Assembly (NCBI RefSeq): GCF_024652905.1
Contig: NZ_CP102428.1
Coordinates: 4,448,001-4,512,000, forward strand
Length of the DNA: 64,000 bases
From: Pseudomonas oryzihabitans
GTDB taxonomy: Bacteria > Pseudomonadota > Gammaproteobacteria > Pseudomonadales > Pseudomonadaceae
Direction of reading: 5' to 3'
Within the stretch, counting starts at the first letter, position 1. Each line of letters starts with the position of its first letter. Positions 26,301 through 34,085 of the stretch are shown one piece after another. The position numbers and the translations under genes are program-made. A model generated the notes under the pieces. That model did no database searches. It saw only the letters and a list, made by a program, of their open reading frames with translations, and was not told the origin of the DNA.

Positions 26301-27566
26301 CTAGCCGTAGCGCTTGAACGCCTCGATGGCCAGGCCGTTGCCGATGTTGCCGAAGCGGTCACCGTCCACCAGGCGGGCGCCGGGGAAGCGCTTGGCGAGG
26401 GCCTGGCGCAGTGCCGGGATACCACTGGAGCCGCCGGTGAAGAACAGGCTGTCGACCCGCGCCGGATCGAGATCGGCGCGGGCCAGCAGGTCGTCCACGC
26501 CGCGGCTCAGGCGCTCCAGTTGCAGGGCGATGGCGGCGTCGAACAGGGGGCGTTCCAGATCCGCGGCCAGGCCGGTCTCGATGCGATCCAGGCGCAGGGT
26601 GCGGCGCCAGTCGTCGGTGAGGGCGATCTTGGCGTCTTCCACCTGGATCGCCAGCCAGTGGCCGGCGCGCTGTTCGATGAGCTTGAACAGGCGATCCATG
26701 CAGCGGGTGTCCTGGGCGTCGTATCTCATGTCGCGCAGGCCCAGCACGCTCTTCTTGGCGTAGACGGCGTTGATGGTGTGCCAGGTCGCCAGGTTGATGT
26801 AGTGACTGGTGGGCATGGTGGCGCCGCTTTTCATGGCGCTGCCGTAGCCAAACAAGGGCATCACCCCTTCCAGGCTCAGCTGGCGGTCGAAGTCGGTGCC
26901 GCCGACGTGCACGCCGCCGGTGGCGAGGATGTCGCCGGCGCGGTCGGCCAGGTTGCGGCGCTCCGGCGCCAGGCGCACCAGGGAGAAGTCCGAGGTGCCG
27001 CCGCCGATGTCGACGATCAGCACCAGTTCTTCGTGCTCGATGCTGCGTTCGTAGTCGAAGGCGGCAGCGAGGGGTTCGAACTGGAAGGAGATATCGCTGA
27101 AACCTACCTGGCGCGCCACGGCGGCCAGGGTGTCCTCGGCCTCCTGGTCGGCGACCGGATCGTCATCGACGAAGTGCACCGGACGGCCCAGCACCACGGC
27201 GTCGAAGGGGCGATCGGCCTGCTGTTCGGCGCGCTGCTTGAGGGTGCCGAGAAACAGGCCGAGCACCTCGGTGAAGGGTAGGGCGCTGCCGAGGATGCTG
27301 GTCTCGCCCTTGAGCAGGTTGGAACCGAGCAGGCTCTTGAGCGAGCGCAGCAGACGGCCCTCGTAGCCTTCCAGGTATTCGTGCAGCGCCTGGCGACCAT
27401 AGGCCGGGCGGCGTTCCTCGGCGTTGAAGAAGATCACCGAGGGCAGGGTGGCCTTGCCTTCTTCGAGGGGCAGCAGGACGTCGCCGGCGGGCCGGAGCCA
27501 GCCGGCGGTGGAGTTGGAGGTACCGAAGTCGAGGCCCAGGGCGCGGGCGGGTTGAGCAGCAGACAT
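26301..27566 (-). CDS. Short Hsp70-family chaperone (YegD-like)
   Basis: A 421-residue protein made essentially of the Hsp70 ATPase domain. Phosphate 1 motif GLDFGTSNST is near residue 10, phosphate 2 motif VDIGGGTSDFSL near 195, and the adenosine motif FFTGGSSGIPALRQAL near 385. It lacks the substrate-binding beta domain of DnaK, as in YegD. The client or role is unknown. The start at 27566 avoids a longer frame whose N-terminus is unlike the family. The promoter is probably divergent with the CPBP gene. Confidence 0.87.
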   Translation of the reverse strand: MSAAQPARALGLDFGTSNSTAGWLRPAGDVLLPLEEGKATLPSVIFFNAEERRPAYGRQALHEYLEGYEGRLLRSLKSLLGSNLLKGETSILGSALPFTEVLGLFLGTLKQRAEQQADRPFDAVVLGRPVHFVDDDPVADQEAEDTLAAVARQVGFSDISFQFEPLAAAFDYERSIEHEELVLIVDIGGGTSDFSLVRLAPERRNLADRAGDILATGGVHVGGTDFDRQLSLEGVMPLFGYGSAMKSGATMPTSHYINLATWHTINAVYAKKSVLGLRDMRYDAQDTRCMDRLFKLIEQRAGHWLAIQVEDAKIALTDDWRRTLRLDRIETGLAADLERPLFDAAIALQLERLSRGVDDLLARADLDPARVDSLFFTGGSSGIPALRQALAKRFPGARLVDGDRFGNIGNGLAIEAFKRYG

Positions 27567-27595
27567 GTCAGGATCCGTAACGCGAGCAGCCGCGC

Positions 27596-27665
27596 AGTTT
27601 AGCTGAGACCGGCGACCAGGCGAACCCTGGCCGGATGCCAGCAACGCCAGGGGAACCGCTAAACT
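27596..27665. promoter_or_regulatory. Symmetric divergent promoter between hsp70-like and CPBP genes
   Basis: AGTTTAGC (27596-27603) and GCTAAACT (27658-27665) are exact inverted copies. Each supplies a TAAACT-type -10 element about 30 bases before its gene, hsp70-like on the minus strand and CPBP on the plus strand. No good -35 is visible, so an activator or weak promoter is likely. Confidence 0.4.
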
Positions 27666-27694
27666 AGGCCTTTTCGCGCGGTGACGGACGCCTC

Positions 27695-28450
27695 ATGCTG
27701 GTCTTTCCCCTCTGGTCGCGGGCCCTGCTGCCTGCGACCGTACTGCTGCTGGGCGCTGCGACCGGGCTGATCCAACCGTGGGGGCTGCTGGGCAGTGTCC
27801 TGTTCATTGGCTGGGTGCTGGCGCGACCGCCGGTCACGGCCGATCTCTGGCTCGGCGTGACGCTGCTGGCCGCCGTGTGCTTCGCTGCCCACCGCGTGCC
27901 GGGCTTCGTCCCCTGGGCGCTGGGACCGCCCCAGGACCTGGGCGGGACGCACCCCTGGCAACTGCGCCTGGTGCTGGACAAGGCGCTGGTGGCGGCTGCG
28001 CTGCTGGCCACCTGGCCAGGCATTCCGACGGGGCCGTGGCGACCCTGGCCGATGCTCGCCACGGTCGGCGCGACCCTGCTGGGGATTCCTGGGATCGCCC
28101 TGGCCCTGGGCATCCTTGGTTGGCTACCGAAATGGCCGGACGGTCTGCTGGCCTGGTTGGCGATCAATCTGCTGGTGACCTGCCTGGCCGAAGAGCTGGT
28201 GTTTCGTGCCTTCCTGCAACGCCGCCTGACCAGGTGGCTGGGCCTGCCCTGCGGCCTGCTGCTGACCAGTCTGCTGTTCGGCCTGGTCCATCTGCCCGCG
28301 GGCTGGGGCTTCGCCCTGCTGGCCGGACTGGCCGGCCTGGGCTATGGGCTGGCGTTCCACTGTTCGGGCAATCGCCTATGGCCCGCGGTACTGCTGCACG
28401 GTGCGCTCAACACCCTGCATCTGCTCGTGCTGACCTACCCCTTGCGTTGA
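27695..28450 (+). CDS. CPBP family intramembrane metalloprotease-like protein
   Basis: A 251-residue protein with about seven hydrophobic helices. The CPBP/ABI motifs are complete: EELVFR (EExxxR) near residue 167, FGLVH near 195 and HGALN near 240. These are glutamic-type intramembrane endopeptidases related to Rce1, in bacteria sometimes tied to self-immunity. No bacteriocin gene is near. Its 3' end overlaps the convergent DUF393 gene by 16 bases. Confidence 0.87.
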   Translation: MLVFPLWSRALLPATVLLLGAATGLIQPWGLLGSVLFIGWVLARPPVTADLWLGVTLLAAVCFAAHRVPGFVPWALGPPQDLGGTHPWQLRLVLDKALVAAALLATWPGIPTGPWRPWPMLATVGATLLGIPGIALALGILGWLPKWPDGLLAWLAINLLVTCLAEELVFRAFLQRRLTRWLGLPCGLLLTSLLFGLVHLPAGWGFALLAGLAGLGYGLAFHCSGNRLWPAVLLHGALNTLHLLVLTYPLR

Positions 28451-28878
28451 TCGCGGCGTGGCGCGTCCAGGGTGCAGACATCCTCCTGGCAGCGCCGACC
28501 GCCCTGCGGATGCGGCAGCCAGGTCAGGCCTGGGCGCAGCTTGAGAAACACGCGATAGCCCACTTCCAGCAGCGGCCGCAACGGCCGCCAGGCCAGCGGT
28601 CGGGCCCAGTGGCCGAGGCCTGCGGTGCGCCAGCTCCAGTAGGTGGCGTCCAGGCCTTTGAACCAGTAGCCATCAGCATCCCGGGCGTGGAGCAGATCGA
28701 GCATGGCCTGGCGCGGCGGAGCATCGGCGGGCGCCTGCGCCTCGTAGTCCGGCGCGGCCAGATCCACCAGGTGCAGCTGGCTGGGGTCGGCATGGCGGCG
28801 CAGCCAGGCGATCTCGCGGGCGCACAGTGGGCAGGCGCCGTCGTGAAAGAGGGTCAGGGGCAGGCGAGGGGCATGCAT
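28435..28878 (-). CDS. DUF393 / DCC-type thiol-disulfide oxidoreductase
   Basis: A 147-residue protein opening with LTLFHDGACPLCAREIAWLR. The DxxCPLC motif defines the DCC (DUF393) family of predicted thioredoxin-like enzymes. Later segments (DLLHARDADGYWFKGLDATYW, read in part) match the family. The ATG at 28878 is chosen because it lies just before the conserved start, although a longer frame exists. It overlaps the end of the CPBP gene tail-to-tail. Confidence 0.83.
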   Translation of the reverse strand: MHAPRLPLTLFHDGACPLCAREIAWLRRHADPSQLHLVDLAAPDYEAQAPADAPPRQAMLDLLHARDADGYWFKGLDATYWSWRTAGLGHWARPLAWRPLRPLLEVGYRVFLKLRPGLTWLPHPQGGRRCQEDVCTLDAPRRDQRKG

Positions 28879-28919
28879 CGTGATCTTCCCAGGGGACTTG
28901 TCTATCTGGACCGGCACGC

Positions 28920-28967
28920 GGGGCTGCCGTTGCGCTTTCCGCCGAACGGTAAGCGCAACGGCGCCCC
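28920..28967. promoter_or_regulatory. Long inverted repeat in the divergent DUF393/SDR intergenic region
   Basis: Arms CCGTTGCGCTT (28927-28937) and AAGCGCAACGG (28951-28961) are perfect inverted copies around 13 bases, and the pairing extends outward with one bulge to GGGGC/GCCCC (28920 to 28967). It lies 65 bases upstream of the SDR start. It is either an operator for an unseen regulator or a leader hairpin. Confidence 0.55.
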
Positions 28968-29031
28968 GTGGCGAGTCGGAATCAGAGACGCCGAATGACG
29001 GCATTGCACGCAAACAACCAACGAGGTCGCT

Positions 29032-29829
29032 ATGGATCTGGGAATCAAGGGGCGTGTCGCCCTCATCACGGGGGCCAGTGGTGGCATGGGACTGGCCACG
29101 GCCAAGCTGTTGGCCGAAGAGGGTGTCAAGCTGGTGCTTTCCGACCTGGAGCAGGACAAGTTGGAAGCGGCGGCCAAGGGCCTGCCGGGCGAGCCGCTGC
29201 TGATCGCCGCCGACATGACCGACCAGGCCGCGGTGGACCAGTTGGTAGAGCAGGGCGAAGCCCGCTTCGGCCAGATCGACATCGTGGTGCACACCGCGGG
29301 TGTCACCGGCGCCAAGGGCGATCCCCTGGAGCTGGCCGATGCCGACTACGAGGAGGCCTGGGCCACCGACTTCTTTTCCGCCGTGCGCGTCGGCCGCGCC
29401 GCCATCCCGCGCATGCGCAAGCGCGGCTGGGGCCGCTTCGTCTGCATCACTTCGGAAAACGCCGTCCAGCCCTATTGGGAAGAGGCCGTCTACAACGTGG
29501 CCAAGGCCGCCCTGGCCGCCTTCATCAAGAACCTCTCCTACAAGGAAGCGGCCCACGGCGTGCTGTGCAACACCGTGTCACCGGCCTTCATCGAGACCGG
29601 TATGACTGACGGCATGATGGAAAAACGCGCCAAGGAACTAGGGGTCTCCTTCGAAGAGGCCATCGAAAGCTTCCTCGACGAAGAACGACCCGGCATCGTG
29701 CAGAAGCGTCGCGGCCAGGTGGAGGAGGTGGCCGCGGCCATCGCCCTGCTGGTGTCCGAACGCGGCTCCTTCATCAACGGCAGCAACCTGCGCGTGGATG
29801 GCGGTTCGGTCCAGGCGGTGCAGAACTAA
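29032..29829 (+). CDS. Short-chain dehydrogenase/reductase
   Basis: A 265-residue classical SDR. The NAD(P) motif TGASGGMG is near residues 14-21, an aspartate after beta-2 (LVLSDLEQDK) suggests NAD preference, and the catalytic YNVAK is near 153-157 with a serine in ITSEN. A roughly 30-residue insertion after the active site (SFEEAIESFLDEERPG) is near residue 210. Substrate unknown. Its TAA stop touches the first base of the MITE-like element at 29829. Confidence 0.85.
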   Translation: MDLGIKGRVALITGASGGMGLATAKLLAEEGVKLVLSDLEQDKLEAAAKGLPGEPLLIAADMTDQAAVDQLVEQGEARFGQIDIVVHTAGVTGAKGDPLELADADYEEAWATDFFSAVRVGRAAIPRMRKRGWGRFVCITSENAVQPYWEEAVYNVAKAALAAFIKNLSYKEAAHGVLCNTVSPAFIETGMTDGMMEKRAKELGVSFEEAIESFLDEERPGIVQKRRGQVEEVAAAIALLVSERGSFINGSNLRVDGGSVQAVQN

Positions 29830-29970
29830 GAATCTATTCGCGATCTGCTGCGCGTCGGCCAAACTGCGTTGAAAATGGCTTCGGAATGCTCATTTACCAG
29901 TTGTAAACTCCGCTTCCTCAGCCCTCTTCGCCTTGTTTGTCTCTAGCTCGCGAGACCGTGAACAGATTCT
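29829..29970. mobile_element. 142-bp MITE-like palindromic element between convergent genes
   Basis: Ends AGAATCTATTCGCG (29829-29842) and CGTGAACAGATTCT (29957-29970) are inverted repeats matching at 12 of 14 positions, and the interior is itself fold-back (ATTTAC-N5-GTAAA). Both flanking stop codons touch its ends. It codes for nothing. I recall similar elements in other Pseudomonas genomes. Confidence 0.65.
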
Positions 29971-30703
29971 AAGACGGGCGGGGCGGCTCCTCGGTCGTCC
30001 CGTTTTCCTGCTGGCGGCGCACGGCCTCTTCCAGGGGAATGAACTCCACCTGGCGATCCTTGACCACCGGCGGCAGGGTGATGCCCATGGAGACATAGAT
30101 GCTGGTGAACATGTCGATGCCCATGTCCGCCGGTTTCACCCAGTCCACCGGGACATAGAGCAACCCGCCGCCCACGGGGACCGGCGCCGAAGGCACCAGC
30201 ACGGCGTGATAGTGGCGACCCTCGATATCGATCACCGCCGGATTGGGCAGCAGTGCCAGCACCGCCACGCCCTGACCACCAAAGAAGCACCACACCGGAC
30301 TCATGGCGCGGATATCCGCGCCGCCTTCCTTGCGATCGAGCAACTCGACGAAGCGTTCGGCCAGGCCATAGAGCTTGCCCACCACCGGAATGCGGCGGAA
30401 GGTCACGTCGGCGAACCAGCCCAGCGGCCGGCGCAGGCCCAGCTTGACCGCTAGTCCCAGCGGATAGAGCAGTACCAGCAAGAGCAGGGTGCCGAGGCCA
30501 TAGGCCGCCAGGGAGTTGCCGACGAAGGGGTGGCCGACCGCCACCAACAGCCGGCCCAGGGTGGTGTTGGGGCCGATCAGCCCATTGAGGAAGCTGACGA
30601 TCCAGCCGATCAGCGCCAGGGTCAGGACCAGCGGCAGGAGCAAGAGCAGGCCGGCCAGCCAGGTGGAGACGACGCTTTCGATACTGCGGCGAACGAAGGG
30701 CAT
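29969..30703 (-). CDS. DUF502 family membrane protein
   Basis: A 244-residue protein with two N-terminal hydrophobic helices (about residues 15-40 and 65-90) and a soluble domain. Features of DUF502 are PLVLTLALIGWIVSFLNGLI near the start, RRIPVVGKLYGLAERFVELL near 105-125 and LVPSAPVPVGGGLLYVP near 170. No function is established for the family. Its TAG stop (29971-29969) overlaps the end of the MITE-like element, so the last codons were probably shaped by that insertion. Confidence 0.85.
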   Translation of the reverse strand: MPFVRRSIESVVSTWLAGLLLLLPLVLTLALIGWIVSFLNGLIGPNTTLGRLLVAVGHPFVGNSLAAYGLGTLLLLVLLYPLGLAVKLGLRRPLGWFADVTFRRIPVVGKLYGLAERFVELLDRKEGGADIRAMSPVWCFFGGQGVAVLALLPNPAVIDIEGRHYHAVLVPSAPVPVGGGLLYVPVDWVKPADMGIDMFTSIYVSMGITLPPVVKDRQVEFIPLEEAVRRQQENGTTEEPPRPS

Positions 30704-30789
30704 GCAAGAACTCGACGGCTAAAGCGCCATTCTATACGGCCCGGGTGCGCTCAGCGTTGGCCCGGACCGACTTTCTGAGCGCGCCTCGA

Positions 30790-32607
30790 TCACAGCCAAC
30801 GGCGATAGAAGGCGGCCTCCTGCTCTAGGGCATCGGCCTGGTTGGCCGCTCGGCGAAAGCCATGGCCTTCATCGGGATAGCGCCTGACCACCACCGGTAT
30901 GCCGCGCGCCTCCAGGGCCGCGGCCATGGCGTCGGTCTGGGCCGGGACCACCACAGCGTCCTTGAGGCCCTGCAGGAAGATCACCGGCGCCTGGATGCCA
31001 TCCGCGTGCAGCAGCGGGGTACGGGCCTCGTAGCGCGCGCGGTCGGCCTCGGGATCGCCGATCAGCCAGTCCAGGTAGTCCGCCTCGAACTTGTGGGTGG
31101 CCTTGGCCAGCGCCAAGGGATCGCTGACGCCATAGAGGCTGGCACCGGCGCGAAAGACATCCCGGAAGGCCAGGGCGCAGAGCACGGTATAGCCGCCCGC
31201 GCTGCCGCCGCGGATAAAGGCGCGGTGCGGATCCACCAGCCCCTGGGCACCGAGGTGCTCGACCACCGCGCAGGCATCCTCGACGTCCACCTCGCCCCAG
31301 CGCAGATGCAGTGCCTGGCGATAGGCCCGGCCGTGGCCGCTGCTGCCGCGATAGTTGAGATCGGCCACGGCGAAGCCCTGGCGGACCCAGAACTGGATAC
31401 GCGCATCGAACACCGGATAGGTGCAGGAGGTGGGGCCGCCATGGATGCTGACCAGCAGCGGTGGCGGACCTTCGCCGTGCCCTTTCGGCAGATAGAGAAA
31501 GCCCTGGGCCTGCTCGCCACCGCTGGGATAACTCAACGGCTGGGGTGCGACGATGGCGGCCTCCGCCAGGGGCGCCACCCCACCGGTGACGATCTCCACC
31601 GCACCGCTCTGGCGGTCGATGGCCAGCACCGCCGAGGGCCGGGTCGGCGCTGCCGAGATGCAGTAGCAGTGCGTCTCGTCCACGGCCAGGCCACGGAAAC
31701 GGCTGAAGTCCGGGGCCAGGCGACGGACCTCGCCAGCTGTCCGGCGCTCGCCGAGCAGGCCGAAGCCCTGTTCCTGCCAGGTCGCCAGCCAGCCTTGCGC
31801 CGTCGGCAACCAACTGGCGCCACCCAGTTGCCAGGGCGCGGCGGCATGATCCGCCGCCGGTGCCTCTTGTGGCCTGAAGCCCTCCGTGGTCTCGCACCAG
31901 GGTTGCCACCAGCCCTGGCGATCGCTCAGCGCCCAGAGCCGGTGCGCGCTATCGAAGAGCGGCTGTTGCAGCGATTCGTCGGGATCGGCCGAAACGACCG
32001 TAGGTGCGCCAGGGCGTCCTTGGGCATCCAGCGTCGCCGCCAGCAGTCGGGTGCGGGTCCAGGGCTGGTGCGGTCGGTCCCACTCGATCCAGGCCAGGCG
32101 ACGGCCGTCGGCGCTGGTGCGCGGTGCGGCATAGAAATCCGCGCCCTCGGCCAGCACCTGACGCTCGCCGCCCGAGCTCAGGGCGACCAGGCGATGCCGC
32201 GGCGGCTGTTCGCCGCGGTCTTCCTCGACCGCCAGCACCTGCTGCCGGGCCCCGTCCCAATGCAGATCGCCATAGCGCCAGTGCTCGCCACCGGCCAGGC
32301 GTTCGGGTGTACTACCGTCCCGCGGTTGGCGATAGATCGCCTGGTCGCCTTCGTTGACGAACAGCGGTCCCTGGTCACCCAGGCAGAGGGCGCCACCGCC
32401 GTACTCATAGACCTTGCTGCGCAGGCTGAAGCCCGCCGGCGTGAGGCAACGCGGCGCGCCGCCGGGCTCGCGCAGCCACAGCCGGGTGGTGCCGTCGGCG
32501 GGATCGTACTGACTCCAGTAGAGGCCACTGGCATCGACCTTGAGTTCGGCGAAGTCGATACCGGCGGCAACGGCCTGGGCCGGCGTGAGCGAGGTAGGGG
32601 CGGTCAT
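30790..32607 (-). CDS. S9 family prolyl oligopeptidase-like peptidase
   Basis: A 605-residue protein. A beta-propeller occupies about residues 20-350 and an alpha/beta hydrolase domain follows. The catalytic triad is readable: Ser469 in RGGSAGG, Asp550 in LKDAVV and His582 in EGHGF. It should cleave short peptides. No signal peptide is present, so it is probably cytoplasmic. ATG 32607 is used, since the extra N-terminal residues of the longer frame derive from the neighbouring REP sequence. Confidence 0.88.
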   Translation of the reverse strand: MTAPTSLTPAQAVAAGIDFAELKVDASGLYWSQYDPADGTTRLWLREPGGAPRCLTPAGFSLRSKVYEYGGGALCLGDQGPLFVNEGDQAIYRQPRDGSTPERLAGGEHWRYGDLHWDGARQQVLAVEEDRGEQPPRHRLVALSSGGERQVLAEGADFYAAPRTSADGRRLAWIEWDRPHQPWTRTRLLAATLDAQGRPGAPTVVSADPDESLQQPLFDSAHRLWALSDRQGWWQPWCETTEGFRPQEAPAADHAAAPWQLGGASWLPTAQGWLATWQEQGFGLLGERRTAGEVRRLAPDFSRFRGLAVDETHCYCISAAPTRPSAVLAIDRQSGAVEIVTGGVAPLAEAAIVAPQPLSYPSGGEQAQGFLYLPKGHGEGPPPLLVSIHGGPTSCTYPVFDARIQFWVRQGFAVADLNYRGSSGHGRAYRQALHLRWGEVDVEDACAVVEHLGAQGLVDPHRAFIRGGSAGGYTVLCALAFRDVFRAGASLYGVSDPLALAKATHKFEADYLDWLIGDPEADRARYEARTPLLHADGIQAPVIFLQGLKDAVVVPAQTDAMAAALEARGIPVVVRRYPDEGHGFRRAANQADALEQEAAFYRRWL

Positions 32608-32679
32608 GGCGACTCCGGAAGTAGGAACAGCCGTTAGCCTAGCAGCTGTGTGGGACGGTCTGGGGGGGCGTGCCGGCCC

Positions 32680-32855
32680 GTTGGGCTTCGCTGCGCTCAA
32701 CCCAACCTACGAAGCGTGAACTGCTTTTCCCCCTCTCCCGCTGGGAGAGGGTTGGGGTGAGGGACAGGATCGTTGGGCTTCGCTGCGCTCAATCCAACCT
32801 ACGGGTGCGCCGCTTTTCCACTCCCTCTGGGAGAGGGTTGGGGAGAGGGAGCAGC
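32680..32855. repeat. Alternating REP elements of two families
   Basis: The region alternates a GTAG-type REP (32680-32710, minus orientation), a GGGAGAGGG palindrome (about 32727-32762), another GTAG-type REP (32772-32802) and a second GGGAGAGGG palindrome (about 32819-32852). It lies between the S9 peptidase promoter and the radical SAM gene's 3' end and holds no gene. Confidence 0.8.
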
Positions 32856-32871
32856 CCGTGCGGCGCCTGTC

Positions 32872-33936
32872 CTAGAACAATCCCAATTGCTCCCCCGGCG
32901 GGGCGAACTGGCTGCAATCCAGGCCTTCGCCCTCGCGGCGCTCCAGGCCGAAGCGGCGGCGGGCCAGGCGAAAGCGCTGGGCCAGGAGCTCGGCGAACTG
33001 GCCTTCGCCCTTCATGCGGATGCCGAAGCGGCTGTCGTAGTTCTTCCCGCCGCGCGACTGGCGGATCAGGCTCATGACATGGGCGGCGCGTTCTGGAAAG
33101 TGCGTCTGCAGCCACTCCTCGAACAGGTCGGCGATCTCCAGTGGCAGTCGCAACAGTGTGTAGCCGGCCGAGCGGGCGCCGTGGTCGCGGGCTGCCTCCA
33201 GCAGGGCTTCGAGTTCATGGTCGTTGATCATGGGAATCATCGGCGCCAGCAGGGCGCTTACCGGCACCCCGTGCTCGTGCAGGGTGCGCATGGCGCGCAG
33301 CCGGGCCTGGGGCGCCGCGGTGCGCGGTTCGAGGACGCGCTTGAGGTCATCGTCCAGCGTGGTGAGGCTGAAGGCGACCCGTACCAGGTTGCGCTCGGCC
33401 AGCTGCACGAAGAGATCCAGGTCGCGCAGGATCAGCGCGCTCTTGGTGATGATCGTCACCGGATGGCGATAGCGCAGCAGGATTTCCAGTGCCTGGCGGG
33501 TCAGCTGGTACTGGCGCTCGATGGGCTGGTAGCCGTCGGTGTTGATACCCAGGGCGATGGGTTGCGGCTGATAGCCCGGCTTGCACAGCTCCGCTTCCAA
33601 ACGCTCCGCCAGGTTGGTCTTGGCGATCAGCTGGGTCTCGAAGTCGATGCCTGGCGAGAGATCCCAGTAGGCGTGGGAGGGGCGGGCGAAGCAGTAGATG
33701 CAGCCGTGCTCGCAGCCACGATAGGGATTCACCGAGCGATCGAAGCCGACATCCGGCGACTGGTTGCGGCTGATCACCGTCTTGGCGGTTTCCTGGCGTA
33801 CCGAGGTGGTGAAGGTCAGCGGGGTGGCTTCCTCATACCAGCCATCGTGCTCAGCTTCGCTGCGGGTCGCGGCGAAGCGATTGTGCGGATTGCTGGCGGT
33901 GCCACGACCCCGTGGCGGGCGCTGGGGCTGGGTCAT
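32872..33936 (-). CDS. PA0069 family radical SAM protein
   Basis: A 354-residue protein. The radical SAM cluster motif is CEHGCIYC (CxxxCxxC) near residues 73-80, followed by the TIM-barrel core with SLTTLDDDLKRVLEPR near 190-205. It closely resembles the P. aeruginosa PA0069-type SPL-like family, whose reaction is unknown. The ATG at 33936 fits the conserved N-terminus (GRGTASNPHNRF). The same frame stays open far upstream through the porin gene antisense, which is a shadow. Confidence 0.86.
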   Translation of the reverse strand: MTQPQRPPRGRGTASNPHNRFAATRSEAEHDGWYEEATPLTFTTSVRQETAKTVISRNQSPDVGFDRSVNPYRGCEHGCIYCFARPSHAYWDLSPGIDFETQLIAKTNLAERLEAELCKPGYQPQPIALGINTDGYQPIERQYQLTRQALEILLRYRHPVTIITKSALILRDLDLFVQLAERNLVRVAFSLTTLDDDLKRVLEPRTAAPQARLRAMRTLHEHGVPVSALLAPMIPMINDHELEALLEAARDHGARSAGYTLLRLPLEIADLFEEWLQTHFPERAAHVMSLIRQSRGGKNYDSRFGIRMKGEGQFAELLAQRFRLARRRFGLERREGEGLDCSQFAPPGEQLGLF

Positions 33937-34050
33937 ATGGAGGCCTCGAAAGCTGTATCTTTGTACAGTATAAGGCCTGAGGGATCGGGGCAAGGGTGCA
34001 GCGGTCGGGTGGACTGTAGGAACGGCTGTCAACGAGTCCAGTCGGCGCGA

Positions 34051-34073
34051 GCGGCGGCCACCCCGGCCGCCGC
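34051..34073. terminator. GC-rich hairpin after the OprD gene
   Basis: GCGGCGGCC (34051-34059), 5-base loop, GGCCGCCGC (34065-34073): perfect 9-bp stem 13 bases downstream of the porin stop. It lacks a T-run, so its efficiency is uncertain. Confidence 0.5.
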
Positions 34074-34085
34074 CGAAACTGCGCC

